Origin: Halomonas cerina
Lineage (GTDB): Bacteria > Pseudomonadota > Gammaproteobacteria > Pseudomonadales > Halomonadaceae
DNA length: 64,000 nucleotides
Reading direction: 5' to 3'
Assembly: GCF_014192215.1 (NCBI RefSeq)
Contig: NZ_JACHXP010000006.1
Location: 168,617 to 232,616 of the forward strand
The position numbers were made by a program, and so were the translations under genes. This document shows positions 25,723 to 34,466 of this stretch, one piece after another. Numbering within the stretch: the first letter of the stretch is position 1; each line of letters starts with the position of its first letter. Under the pieces are notes generated by a model, which was given only the letters and a program-made list of their open reading frames with translations, made no database searches and had not been told where the DNA came from.

Positions 25723-27597
25723 TCAACGCTCGCGCACGTACTGCCCCGGCGCCTCGGCCAGCGGGGGATAGCCCTGCTCGGCATTGCCCATCGTGGGGGG
25801 AGCCACCCAGCCGCTGGAGTGTTCCTGCAGCCAGGCCTGCCACTCTGGCCACCAGGAGCCCTCGCGCTCGGGGACCTCGGCGCGCCAGGTGTCGGCGCCG
25901 GCATGGTGGGCCTGGGCCGGCTTGTCGGCGATTTGGTAGACCCGTCGAGGATGGCCGGGCTCGCTCACCACGCCGGCGTTATGCCCGCCACTGGTGAGGA
26001 CGAAGGTGACGTCACCGTCGAGGTAAAGCTGATTGCGATACACCGACTGCCAGGGCGAGATATGGTCCTTGCGGGTGGCGACGAGAAAGGCCGGCAGGGT
26101 GATGCTGCTCAGCAGGACGGGGTGGCCATCGACCCGGTAGCGGCCGCGGGCCAGTTCGTTGCCGAGATAGAGCCGGCGCAGGTACTCCGAATGCATGCGG
26201 TAGGGCATGCGCGTGCCATCGGTGCTCCACGCCATCAGGTCGAAGGTGGGCAGACGTTCGCCCATCAGGTAATCGTTGACCAGGCGCGACCAGATGAGGT
26301 CGTCGGACTGCAGCAGCTGGAAGGCGCTCTTCATCTGCCAAGCCTCCAGATAGCCCTGCTGGCGCATGGCATCCTCGAGGAAGTGCACCTGACTGTCGTC
26401 GATGAATAACTCAAGCTCGCCCGCTTCGGCGAAATCGGTGATGCTGGCGAACAGGGTCAGGCTGGCCAGGCGGTCATCGCCAGCCCGGGCCATGACCGCG
26501 GCGGCGATCGACAGCAGGGTGCCACCGAGACAGTAGCCGGTGGCATGCACCTTGCGGGAGGGCAGGATGGCGCCGATGACCTCCAGGGCCGCCATGATGC
26601 CGAGCTCGCGGTAGTCGTCGACCCCCAGGTCGCGCTCTTCGGCGTCGGGGTTCTTCCACGAGATCATGAACACCGTATGGCCCTGCTCGACGAGCCAGCG
26701 CACCAGCGAGTTGTGGGGCGAGAGGTCCAGGATGTAGTACTTCATGACCCAGGCCGGCACGATCAGGATGGGCTCGGCCTGGACCTGCTCCGTGGCGGGA
26801 CGGTACTGGATCAGCTCAATCAGCCGGTTGCGATAGACCACCTCGCCGGGGGTGATCGCCACGGACTCCCCGGGCAGATAGTGTTCCGCCCCGGCCGGTG
26901 GGCGATGCAGGTAGAAGTTCACCGCATCCTCCCAGGCGTGGGTCGCGCCGCTTACGAGGTTGGCGCCACCCTGCTCCAAGGTGCGTTCCAGCACCCGCGG
27001 GTTGGTCAGGGGGCTGTTGGCGGGCGAGAAGATATCGAGCACCTGGCGCGTCACGAAGTTGGCCACCTCCTCGTGGTGCCGGGTCACGCCCGGGACACCG
27101 GTCATGGCGTTGTACCACCACTGCTGGTTCAAAAGGAAGCTCTGATGCAGCAGGTTAAAGGGCCATTGTTGCCATTCCGGCGCGTCGAAGCGGTGGTCCT
27201 CGGCCAGTGGCTCGATGCAGCGGGGACATTCCCCTCCCTGCATCGCCCGGGCCGAATAGTCCGCCAGACGGACGAACTTGCGCTGCGCCTTGAGCGCGAG
27301 CTGGGCCTGCTTGCCCGGCGAGAGCAGCAAATGGGTCCACCAGTCGCCGTAGGCCTGCAGCAGCGAGGCAGGGGAGACACCTGCCGTCAGGCGGGCGATG
27401 GAGGCGTGGGTCATCTGGTCCCAGGCCGCGAATGGCTGCTCTTCCTGCGAGGTCTCGGCGGTATCGGGCTGGGTAGGGGGTGGCGTCGTCTCGCTCCCGT
27501 TGCCGATCACCGGAGCGAGCGGGCGAGAGCCCGAGGGCGCCATGTTCGAGGCGGCGTCCTGTTGGGGGGATGGGGCGTCCGATCGGCGTTGCTCCAT
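25723..27597 (-). CDS. phaC: Class I poly(3-hydroxyalkanoate) synthase
   Basis: Polymerises (R)-3-hydroxyacyl-CoA into PHA granules. The protein has 624 residues. The N-terminal about 90 are Pro/Gln/Thr-rich and variable, followed by the PhaC_N domain and an alpha/beta-hydrolase core. The lipase-like box is GYCLGG (Cys nucleophile, near residue 355), with the Asp in ATRKDHISPW and the His in SGGHNAG. GRYRVDGHPVLL and WSTDGTRMPYRMH are conserved in the class. AGGAGG precedes ATG 27597. No phasin or phaA/phaB gene is adjacent. Confidence 0.95.
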   Translation of the reverse strand: MEQRRSDAPSPQQDAASNMAPSGSRPLAPVIGNGSETTPPPTQPDTAETSQEEQPFAAWDQMTHASIARLTAGVSPASLLQAYGDWWTHLLLSPGKQAQLALKAQRKFVRLADYSARAMQGGECPRCIEPLAEDHRFDAPEWQQWPFNLLHQSFLLNQQWWYNAMTGVPGVTRHHEEVANFVTRQVLDIFSPANSPLTNPRVLERTLEQGGANLVSGATHAWEDAVNFYLHRPPAGAEHYLPGESVAITPGEVVYRNRLIELIQYRPATEQVQAEPILIVPAWVMKYYILDLSPHNSLVRWLVEQGHTVFMISWKNPDAEERDLGVDDYRELGIMAALEVIGAILPSRKVHATGYCLGGTLLSIAAAVMARAGDDRLASLTLFASITDFAEAGELELFIDDSQVHFLEDAMRQQGYLEAWQMKSAFQLLQSDDLIWSRLVNDYLMGERLPTFDLMAWSTDGTRMPYRMHSEYLRRLYLGNELARGRYRVDGHPVLLSSITLPAFLVATRKDHISPWQSVYRNQLYLDGDVTFVLTSGGHNAGVVSEPGHPRRVYQIADKPAQAHHAGADTWRAEVPEREGSWWPEWQAWLQEHSSGWVAPPTMGNAEQGYPPLAEAPGQYVRER

Positions 27598-27736
27598 GAG
27601 ATCCTCCTGGGTCCGTCGCGTGCCATGCGCCATGCGGTCTTGCCGAGCACCGGGGCTGCTGCTTGCGGATCGACACGGCATCGATTTCAGCGTAGCCGAC
27701 TCCCCGGGCCCGTTCATCGCGGCGCGGCTGGTTTGC

Positions 27737-28393
27737 TCAATAGCGCAGTGCCACGCCCAGCCGGTGGGGCCCCACCAGCAGGGCAACCTCGCCCTCCAGA
27801 TACAGGTCACCGAGCGACAGGCGGGTCGGCTGGAAGCGGTTCACGGCGGCCAGGGCCTGGCCCGGCTGGGTGCGCAGTTCAAGTTCGCTGACCAGCAGGC
27901 CGGTGGCGAAGTTGAGCACGCCGTCCTCGGGGCGGTCGTCGCCCACCCCGATCACCAGCCCCGCCGCGGTGTTGACCGCCAGCGACCCTAGCCGAGCCTG
28001 CCAACTGCGCCGCCGACGCTCCTCCTCGGCCACCGCCTGGAGCAGCCGGCGGGCGCGCTCAATATCGCGCTCGCCCTGCTGCAGTTGGCGATAGGCCGCG
28101 GGGTGGGGTTGGCGGCCCAGCAGCAGACCGCCCAGCGCCAGGGTCGACTTCACCACCCCCACGCGGGCATCGAAGCGGTCCTCATCATCGCTCGCCTCGC
28201 TGGCTTGCCAGGCATTCAGTACCAGGCTGCCGGCATAAACGCCGGACCAGCCCAGCTGCCAGAGCTCGGCATGGCGTGTGCCTCGGGCCAGGGCCTCCTC
28301 GTAGGCCTGCCACTCGGCGGTCGGTCCCTGGGCCAGGGCAGGGATGGCGAGGGAGGGTAGGCAGAGCAACAGCAGGGCAAGACGGCGCAGCAT
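27737..28393 (-). CDS. Exported protein of unknown function
   Basis: Protein of 218 residues with a clear signal peptide (LALLLLCLPSLAIPALAQ). The body has a charged helical stretch (RDIERARRLLQAVAEEERRRR) between glycine/leucine-rich segments (LGSLAVNTAAGLVIGVGDD) and ends in VALLVGPHRLGVALRY, an aromatic C-terminus that would suit outer-membrane association. No family recognised. TGGAG precedes ATG 28393. Confidence 0.7.
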   Translation of the reverse strand: MLRRLALLLLCLPSLAIPALAQGPTAEWQAYEEALARGTRHAELWQLGWSGVYAGSLVLNAWQASEASDDEDRFDARVGVVKSTLALGGLLLGRQPHPAAYRQLQQGERDIERARRLLQAVAEEERRRRSWQARLGSLAVNTAAGLVIGVGDDRPEDGVLNFATGLLVSELELRTQPGQALAAVNRFQPTRLSLGDLYLEGEVALLVGPHRLGVALRY

Positions 28394-28428
28394 GGCAATC
28401 TCCAGGCGTGAGGGCTGCTTACAGCCTA

Positions 28429-28503
28429 GCGCTTGTGGGCGATGAACCGCACCACGCACCTTAGGCCAGTATGGCCGCGACCGTCGCTAACCTCACGCTC
28501 GAT
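28429..28503 (-). pseudogene. Decayed 3' end of a methyltransferase gene
   Basis: The minus strand reads REIEREVSDGRGHTGL and ends VVRFIAHKR before a TAG stop. This matches the C-terminus of the methyltransferase at 36462-37055, which reads CEREVMEGRGHTGL and ends VVQFIAHKR. At DNA level the two stretches agree at roughly three quarters of about 75 positions by eye. Nothing of the rest of the gene is visible upstream. A relic of a duplicated or displaced paralogue. Confidence 0.65.
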
Positions 28504-28576
28504 CTCGCGGCGCCTTAAGCCGCTGTCGAGTATACTGCTATCCGGTTTTTACCGAGTAACTTACAGGAGCGACACC

Positions 28577-29128
28577 ATGCCAGGGATGACATGCCCCAGA
28601 GTCCTGATTGCGGCGGGCCTCGCCGGTAGCCTGATGCTGACCACCGGCATGGCCCTCGCCACCGGCAACACCGGCCTCTACCTTGGCGCTGGCCTCGGCC
28701 AGCTGCAGGGTGACGACGATTTCGATGACCAAGCCGAGCTCTGGAAGCTGGTGGGCGGCTACAATTTCGGCTGGCTGCCGTTCCTCGACCTCGGGGCCGA
28801 GCTGGCCTACGTCAACGGCGGTGAGCTCGAGGGCGAGGTGGACGGCCGCTCGGCGACCCTCGAGACCGAGAGTTTCCAGGCCCTGGGCGTGGCCGGGCTA
28901 AGCTTTGGACCACTGGGGGTCTATGCCAAGGCTGGCATGGCCGACTGGGACGCCGAGCAGCGCGGCCGCGGGATGAGCCGCGACCATTCCGGCACCGACC
29001 CGGTCTATGGCCTCGGTGCCCGTATCGAGCTGCTCGACCTGACCGGCCGGCTCGAGTATGAGCGCCTCGACACCGACGAGATCGGCGACCTCGACATGGT
29101 CTCGGCCGGGCTGGTCTATACCTTCTGA
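28577..29128 (+). CDS. Outer-membrane beta-barrel protein (OmpA/Opa-like, small porin family)
   Basis: Protein of 183 residues with signal peptide (cut after MALA). The mature part alternates short beta strands and acidic turns: GLYLGAGLGQLQGDD, WKLVGGYNFGWLPFLDLGAELAY, FGPLGVYAKAGMADW. It ends in AGLVYTF, the C-terminal Phe signal for the BAM machinery. AGGAG precedes ATG 28577. The surface is strongly acidic, as in halophiles. Confidence 0.85.
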   Translation: MPGMTCPRVLIAAGLAGSLMLTTGMALATGNTGLYLGAGLGQLQGDDDFDDQAELWKLVGGYNFGWLPFLDLGAELAYVNGGELEGEVDGRSATLETESFQALGVAGLSFGPLGVYAKAGMADWDAEQRGRGMSRDHSGTDPVYGLGARIELLDLTGRLEYERLDTDEIGDLDMVSAGLVYTF

Positions 29129-29336
29129 TCGCCGTCCCCTCTCGGGTCCGCTACGCTCGAGAGAGGGGCGGGGCGTCTGCTACGTTAGAAAAGGGCAGGC
29201 GAGACATGGTCAAGACTGCCCTGCAGGTTGGCCATCGATGTCCCTGGCACCGGCAGGCACCGCTGTGGTTCGGTCGGATCGGGGCGGATGCGCCATATGG
29301 GGAATCCACTCGTTGAAGGCATGCAGGAGGTGCGTG

Positions 29337-29570
29337 ATGAGTATCTGTGCGACTTGCGGTAATGACTACGACAACACGTTCACGATCACCAAGGACGGCC
29401 AGAGCTTCGATTTCGATTCCTTCGAGTGCGCCATCCACAAGCTGGCACCGTCATGTGCGCAGTGCGGTTGCCGGGTGGTCGGACACGGCGCCCAGCATGG
29501 CGACACGGTCTATTGCGGTGCCCACTGTGCCCAGCAGGCCGGGGAAGCCGGGCTGGTCGACCATAATTGA
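29337..29570 (+). CDS. Cys-rich zinc-ribbon protein
   Basis: Protein of 77 residues with nine Cys: CATCG at the N-terminus, FECAIH, CAQCGC, and YCGAHC near the end. The pattern suggests one or two zinc-binding knuckles and recalls small metallothionein-like or zinc-ribbon proteins found in many bacteria. No function can be given. AGGAGG lies just before ATG 29337. A hairpin terminator follows at 29608. Confidence 0.78.
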   Translation: MSICATCGNDYDNTFTITKDGQSFDFDSFECAIHKLAPSCAQCGCRVVGHGAQHGDTVYCGAHCAQQAGEAGLVDHN

Positions 29571-29607
29571 GCGAACGCCGGCAGTACTGCTCCCTGTACC
29601 ATAACGA

Positions 29608-29636
29608 GCGAGCCCCTGCTGGAGGCTCGCCCGTTT
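29608..29636 (+). terminator. Hairpin terminator between convergent genes
   Basis: gcgagcc and ggctcgc form a perfect 7-bp stem with a 9-nt loop, followed by ccgttt. It lies between the zinc-ribbon gene and the convergent YfcC-type gene and may serve the former. Confidence 0.65.
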
Positions 29637-29669
29637 CGACATGTCCGTTCCGGTGAGACGGCTGGCGGC

Positions 29670-31088
29670 TCAGTATCCGACGTAGTGCCCGATCACCAGG
29701 GCGACCCAGCACATGGCATAGACCAGCACCATGAACGGCATGATGATCCGCAGCCACTGGGCGTAGGAGACCCTGCCGAGGGCCAGCATCGCCAGGGTGC
29801 CACCGGAGGTGGGCACGATCAGGTTGGTCAGGCCATCCCCCACCTGGAACGCAGTGATCATCAACTGCCGGCTCATGCCGATCAGGTCGGCCAGGGGAAT
29901 CAGGATCGGCATCGTCACCAGCGCCTGGCCCGAACCGCTCGGCACGAACAGGTTGATCACGCCCTGAATGACACTCGAGGCCACCGCCGCCAGGGCGATC
30001 GGCATGTCGCCTACCATGGCACTGAGCGAGTGCACGATGGTGTCGATGATCTGGGCGTCCTGCAGGATCACCTGGATCGAAGCCGCGACCCCGATCACCA
30101 GCGCCCCGGCGGTTACCGATGACGCTCCCTCTATCATCTGCTTGACCAGTTCGTTGGCGCCCAGGCCGTTGGCGACGCCGATCACGATCGCCATCAGCAG
30201 GAACATCGCCGCGATCTCGTTGATGTACCAGCCTTGGGTGAAGACCCCGATCAACATGATGACCAGGCCCCCCACGAACAGCCCCAGGGTGATCAGGTCG
30301 CGCCGGGACAGGGTGTAGTCGTGGAGATGCTTGTCGAGTTCGGCCGGCTGATCGTCCTGAAAGTCGACGCGGGTGACATAGCGACAGATGAACACGGTCA
30401 GGGTCGCCAGGCCCCCCACCACCATCAGCGTTCTCAGCCACCAGCCCGAGAAGGTGGGCAGCTCGCCAATGCCCTGGGCGACCCCCACGGTGTAGGGGTT
30501 GATGGGCGACAGGGCAAAGCCGATGCCGATACCCCCCACGGCCATCACGACGCCCACCAGCCGCGTGCAGCCGATGGCCGTGGCGACCAGCGCGCCGATC
30601 GGCACCAGTGCGATGTTGTTCTCGAAGCCCACGGCCACGCCGAAGAAGCCGTAGATGAAGGTGCAGGCCGCGATGATCAGGTTGCGGCTCTTGACGTTGT
30701 TATCGGCACCGGCCTTGTGCACGGCGACCCCGATCGCGTTCTCCAGTGCCCCGGTGCGCTGCAGGATATGGAACAGCCCGCCGGCGATGAACACGATGAA
30801 CAGGTACTGGGAAGCCGCGATCAGGCCCTCGGGGATGGCCACGAAGACACTGAACGGATGCAGGTTGGCCACGTCGGTCAGATAGTGGAACGAACCCGGA
30901 ATGACGGTGGTTCGGCCATTCATCGCCTCGCGCGCGAACTCGCCCGCCGGCACGATGAAGGTCATCAGGTAGGCGGCTACCAGGATTATGAAGATCAGTA
31001 CCATCGGGTCGGGGACGCGCTGGTACCACTTCCGTTCTTTCGCGGGTGACGACGTCGTCGTCCTCGTCGGTTGTTGGTCTTGGCTCAT
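29670..31088 (-). CDS. YfcC-family transporter (DcuC/arginine-ornithine antiporter-like)
   Basis: Membrane protein of 472 residues with about 12 hydrophobic helices. VPDPMVLIFIILVAAYLMTF with VPAGEF near the N-terminus, GVAVGFENNIALVPIG, and NLFVPSGSGQALVTMPIL fit the YfcC branch of the C4-dicarboxylate uptake superfamily. Members carry amino acids or short organic acids. It lies 106 bp behind the M20 amidase gene and is probably co-transcribed with it, so it likely takes up the amidase substrate or exports a product. Confidence 0.87.
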   Translation of the reverse strand: MSQDQQPTRTTTSSPAKERKWYQRVPDPMVLIFIILVAAYLMTFIVPAGEFAREAMNGRTTVIPGSFHYLTDVANLHPFSVFVAIPEGLIAASQYLFIVFIAGGLFHILQRTGALENAIGVAVHKAGADNNVKSRNLIIAACTFIYGFFGVAVGFENNIALVPIGALVATAIGCTRLVGVVMAVGGIGIGFALSPINPYTVGVAQGIGELPTFSGWWLRTLMVVGGLATLTVFICRYVTRVDFQDDQPAELDKHLHDYTLSRRDLITLGLFVGGLVIMLIGVFTQGWYINEIAAMFLLMAIVIGVANGLGANELVKQMIEGASSVTAGALVIGVAASIQVILQDAQIIDTIVHSLSAMVGDMPIALAAVASSVIQGVINLFVPSGSGQALVTMPILIPLADLIGMSRQLMITAFQVGDGLTNLIVPTSGGTLAMLALGRVSYAQWLRIIMPFMVLVYAMCWVALVIGHYVGY

Positions 31089-31194
31089 GGGATAGCCCTC
31101 GGGTTCACGACTGTTGTTGTGGGTGGAGCTGCTGTTGTAGGTAAAACGTTTGTTGTGGATGGCGCGGTGCGTCAGAAGTGGAGGTTATCGAGCG

Positions 31195-32457
31195 TCACGC
31201 CGCCGCCTCGCGCCTGGCCAGGTTCCGGCAGGTAGTGACCAGCACCTGCACGGCGGCGGTCAGGTCCTCGGGCTGGATAGCCTCGTCGGGGTGATGGCTG
31301 ACCCCTCCCGCGCAGCGCAGGAAGAGCATGCCGATATCACACAGCGACTGCATGGCCAGCCCGTCATGGCCGGCGCCGCTGAACAGCACGCGAGGGGTGA
31401 TGCCGCTCTCCCTGACGGAATCTTCCAGTTCACCCTTGAGCCATGCCGAGCACGCCACGGCGGCCTGCTCATAGGTGAGCTGGGCGTCGAAGGTGAGACC
31501 GCGCCGCGTCAGGCTGTCCTCGATCTGCGCCATCAATTGCTCGCGAGCGCGGCGCCGGATCTCGTCTTTCGGGGAGCGCAGTTCGATGGAGAGGGTCGTG
31601 GTCTGGGGGATCACGTTGACCCCGTTGGGGGCGTTCTCGATCTTGCCGACCACCCCCACCAGGTCCTCGGTCTCCCGACACAAGGTGTCGACCAGGCGGA
31701 TCACCTCGGCGGCGCCGACCAGGGCGTCCTGGCGCATGGCCATGGGCACGGTACCGGCATGGCCGGCGCGACCCAGCACGGTCAGCCGATGGCGCTCGAT
31801 GCCGGTGATCGCGCTGACCACGCCGACCGGGAGCGCCTCACGCTCCAGCTGGGGGCCCTGTTCGATATGGGTCTCGAGGAAGGCGATCACCTCTTCGGGG
31901 CGGTAGGCGTCCTCGGCGATGCGTTCCGGCCGGCAGCCGAAGGCCTCCAGGGCCTGGCCCAGCGAGATGCCCTCGTCATCGGTCGTCTCCAGCATCGCCG
32001 CATCGAAGGTGCCGGCCAGCACCTTGGAGCCCAGCAGGGTCGAGCTGAAGCGCGTGCCCTCCTCGTCGCTGAAGGCCACCACGTCGAGATGGAAGGGCAG
32101 GGTGATGGCGTTGTCCTTGAGGTACTTGACCAGTGCCAGCGGCAGGAGCACGCCCATGATGCCGTCGTACTTGCCGCCATGGGGCACGGTGTCCTGGTGG
32201 GAACCGAGCAGCAGCGTCCTGGCCTCGGGATGCGGGCTGGCATGGCGGCCGATCAGGTTGGCGCCGTTGTCCAGGCGCACCGTCATGCCCAGCGCCTCCA
32301 TCCAGTCGCGCAGAGCCTCGAGCAAGGCGTGGTGTTCCGGGGTGGCGCAACGGCGCGTGACACCTTCGCGCGCCGGGTCGTCGGTTTCACTGTAATGGGC
32401 AGCGGCTTCCAGCCACTGCCAGGCCTGTTCGCCCACCTGGGTAAAGGAACCACTCAT
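31195..32457 (-). CDS. M20 hydantoinase/carbamoylase-family amidase
   Basis: Zinc or manganese amidohydrolase of 420 residues, of the group with N-carbamoyl-L-amino acid hydrolase, allantoate amidohydrolase and ureidoglycolate enzymes. The metal site is GSHQDTVPHGGKYDG, AFSDEEGTRF, THIEQGPQLE and SHHPDE; GAGHDGLAMQ is also conserved. The dimerisation domain lies at about 215-330. Substrate is likely an N-carbamoyl or ureido compound. Two operator-like sites lie 20-150 bp upstream, consistent with control by the adjacent GntR regulator. Confidence 0.9.
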   Translation of the reverse strand: MSGSFTQVGEQAWQWLEAAAHYSETDDPAREGVTRRCATPEHHALLEALRDWMEALGMTVRLDNGANLIGRHASPHPEARTLLLGSHQDTVPHGGKYDGIMGVLLPLALVKYLKDNAITLPFHLDVVAFSDEEGTRFSSTLLGSKVLAGTFDAAMLETTDDEGISLGQALEAFGCRPERIAEDAYRPEEVIAFLETHIEQGPQLEREALPVGVVSAITGIERHRLTVLGRAGHAGTVPMAMRQDALVGAAEVIRLVDTLCRETEDLVGVVGKIENAPNGVNVIPQTTTLSIELRSPKDEIRRRAREQLMAQIEDSLTRRGLTFDAQLTYEQAAVACSAWLKGELEDSVRESGITPRVLFSGAGHDGLAMQSLCDIGMLFLRCAGGVSHHPDEAIQPEDLTAAVQVLVTTCRNLARREAAA

Positions 32458-32478
32458 GTCTCGCCCCTGTTGCGCTTA

Positions 32479-32492
32479 TTTATCATGATAAA
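32479..32492. promoter_or_regulatory. GntR-type operator, site 1 (amidase promoter)
   Basis: TTTAT-CATG-ATAAA, the centre of a perfect 18-bp palindrome (32477-32494), 22 bp before the amidase start codon. It would block the ribosome-near promoter region when bound. Confidence 0.65.
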
Positions 32493-32590
32493 TAGAGGCT
32501 AGAGGGGCGCTCCAGGGGCTGTCAATACAGGGCTTTCGCCCCCGCGCATCAGGCATCGCCGATGGGGGCGGAAAAAGCGTGAGGCGACAA

Positions 32591-32604
32591 TTTGTTATGA
32601 TAAA
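32591..32604. promoter_or_regulatory. GntR-type operator, site 2
   Basis: TTTGT-TATG-ATAAA matches the same TTTAT-N4-ATAAA pattern with one change. It lies 112 bp upstream of site 1, in the spacer between the regulator gene and the amidase gene. Confidence 0.55.
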
Positions 32605-32693
32605 TAGACCAAAGCCCGACCCGGCGCGGCCTAAGACCATGGTCTAGTGTCGGGACGGTGGAGCAAACGGGTTGGCGGCAGCGTTCCCGGCCG

Positions 32694-33542
32694 TCAGCCG
32701 GTGGGAGGCGCCGTGGTGTCGACGGCATCCATCACGGGGTGGGCCGAGTAGTCGCGCAGCGCCAGGTATTCGCGACTGGGCGTCTCGTCGTCCCCGGCGC
32801 CGGCTCGGAAGAAGGCCTTGTCGAGGGTGGCCTCGCGGGCTTCCATCAGCGCCTGGGCGGCCTGCATATGCTCGGCCATGATCTCGCGGGCCTCGTCCAT
32901 GGCGTTGCGGCGCAGGGCCTCGAGCAGGCGGCGTTGGTAGTGGTAACCGCGCTGGCGCAGCTCGGGATAGGGCTGAGCGTAGATCCGCCGGCAAGTGGTG
33001 AGGCTCATCAGCAGCCGGATCATGAAGCGGCAGTTCAGGGCGAGCAGCGGGTTGGGGCAGTAGTCCACCAGCACCAGGTGGAACTCCAGCTCCTTGAGAC
33101 GCTGAGCCTGCTCCTCCTCCTGCGAGGCGGGGGGATGGTCATAGTGGGTCAGCATGGCCTCCAGCCGTTCGAAGGCCGACTCGTCCAGCTGGCCCTCCAG
33201 GCTCGCCACCATGACCGGCTGGAGTTGCTTGCGCACCTCGTAGATGTCATGGATGGTCGGCGGGCGGAAGAAGAAGTAGTTGCTCAAAAGCTCCATGGCC
33301 CGGTCGTCGCTGACCTCGCAGATGAAGGCGCCGCCGCCGGGACCGGTGCGGGTCTGGATCAGCCCCTGGGCGGCCAGGCCACGCAGCGCCTCGCGGATGG
33401 TGCCCTTGGAGGCATCCAGCGCCTCGACCAGATGGGACTCCTGGGGCAGGCGATCCCCCGGGCCGAGGCCGTGCCGGGCGATGTACTCCTTGATGGCCTC
33501 GCCGATCATCTCGGGGCGTGTGCGTCGCGTTGACTGGCTCAT
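32694..33542 (-). CDS. FCD-domain GntR (FadR-type) transcriptional regulator
   Basis: Regulator of 282 residues. The winged helix is at about 10-75 (LPQESHLVEALDASKGTIRE, then LAAQGLIQTRTGPGGGAFIC). An all-helical FCD ligand domain follows (about 95-250) with a candidate metal-binding Asp/His set (FHLVLVDYCPN, EHMQAAQALME). GAGGAA precedes ATG 33542. It lies between the amidase-transporter operon and the divergent DUF1028 gene, both of which carry TTTAT-N4-ATAAA sites, so it probably controls this catabolic cluster and itself. Confidence 0.9.
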   Translation of the reverse strand: MSQSTRRTRPEMIGEAIKEYIARHGLGPGDRLPQESHLVEALDASKGTIREALRGLAAQGLIQTRTGPGGGAFICEVSDDRAMELLSNYFFFRPPTIHDIYEVRKQLQPVMVASLEGQLDESAFERLEAMLTHYDHPPASQEEEQAQRLKELEFHLVLVDYCPNPLLALNCRFMIRLLMSLTTCRRIYAQPYPELRQRGYHYQRRLLEALRRNAMDEAREIMAEHMQAAQALMEAREATLDKAFFRAGAGDDETPSREYLALRDYSAHPVMDAVDTTAPPTG

Positions 33543-33572
33543 GGATTTCCTCGGCTCGAACAGGGCGGCTAA

Positions 33573-33586
33573 TTTATGAGGATAAA
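33573..33586. promoter_or_regulatory. GntR-type operator, site 3 (divergent promoter)
   Basis: TTTAT-GAGG-ATAAA in the 122-bp divergent region between the regulator and the DUF1028 gene, 31 bp before the regulator start. Same arms and spacing as site 1. Confidence 0.6.
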
Positions 33587-33664
33587 ACTGTCCGCGACGC
33601 CGAGACAATGGCCCACGGCCTCGCCCCCTTCCTGCCCCTCGATCCTTAACTCCTGGAGAGCGCC

Positions 33665-34333
33665 ATGACCTTCAGCCTGATCGCCCTGGACGACGACCGC
33701 CTCACCCTGGGCGTGGCCTGTGCCACCGGCGGGCCGGCCCTGGGCGGCTTCGTGCCGCACCTGCTGCCCGGCGTGGGGGCGGCCATCACCCAGGGCTACA
33801 GCACCCACGTGATGGCCGCGGAGCAGGGCCTGGCCCGCCTGGCGGCGGGCGAGACGGTGACGGCGGTGGTGGATGTGCTACGGCGAGCCGATCGCGGCGA
33901 GGCATGGCGCCAGGTGGCGCTGATGGACCTCCAGGGGGAGGCGGCCGGCTGGACCGGTGCGCGCAACGTGCCGATATGCGACATGCACCTGGCACCGGGC
34001 CTGGTGGTGGCCGGCAACATGCTGGGCAGCCATGAGGTGATCCCCGCCATGGGGGCGGCCTTTCGCGAGGCGAGGTCAGCCGGACAGGCCCTGGCCGAGG
34101 CATTGCTGGCGGCCCTCGCGGCCGGCCAGCAGGCAGGGGGGGATCAGCGTGGCACCCTCTCGGCGGCACTCAAGGTGCGCGCCCCGGGCGGCCTGCCCTT
34201 GGACCTGCGCATCGACCAGGCGGCCGATGCCGTGGGCGAACTGGGAGCCCTGTACCGCTGTATCCAGGCCGACGAGGCCTTCCAGGCCTTCCTCGCCCGC
34301 CTGCCCACCGCCGACGATCCGCATCGGTACTGA
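33665..34333 (+). CDS. DUF1028 family protein (Ntn-hydrolase-like)
   Basis: Protein of 222 residues. MTFSLIALDDDRLTLGVACA, GVGAAITQGYSTHV, NMLGSHEVIPAMGAAF, RGTLSAALKVR and DLRIDQAADAV match the DUF1028 family, whose members have an Ntn-hydrolase-like fold and often accompany amidohydrolase genes. The reaction is unknown. GGAGAG precedes ATG 33665. Divergent from the GntR regulator and likely in its regulon. Confidence 0.85.
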   Translation: MTFSLIALDDDRLTLGVACATGGPALGGFVPHLLPGVGAAITQGYSTHVMAAEQGLARLAAGETVTAVVDVLRRADRGEAWRQVALMDLQGEAAGWTGARNVPICDMHLAPGLVVAGNMLGSHEVIPAMGAAFREARSAGQALAEALLAALAAGQQAGGDQRGTLSAALKVRAPGGLPLDLRIDQAADAVGELGALYRCIQADEAFQAFLARLPTADDPHRY

Positions 34334-34416
34334 AACATCATGGCATACCCTCGGTATGCCGCTGCCTTGCCTTGACGTCCGCCGCCCCTCTCGATCATCT
34401 TTATGAAGAATGACAG

Positions 34417-34431
34417 ACATCAATATGATGT
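34417..34431. promoter_or_regulatory. Palindrome upstream of the Xre/RES module
   Basis: acatca-ata-tgatgt is a perfect inverted repeat 36 bp before the antitoxin start. Overlapping atcaa/ttgat arms extend it. Antitoxins of this kind repress their own promoter, so it is a candidate operator. Confidence 0.5.
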
Positions 34432-34466
34432 TGATCAAGGCGACGTCGAAACGTCAGGAGGTGACC

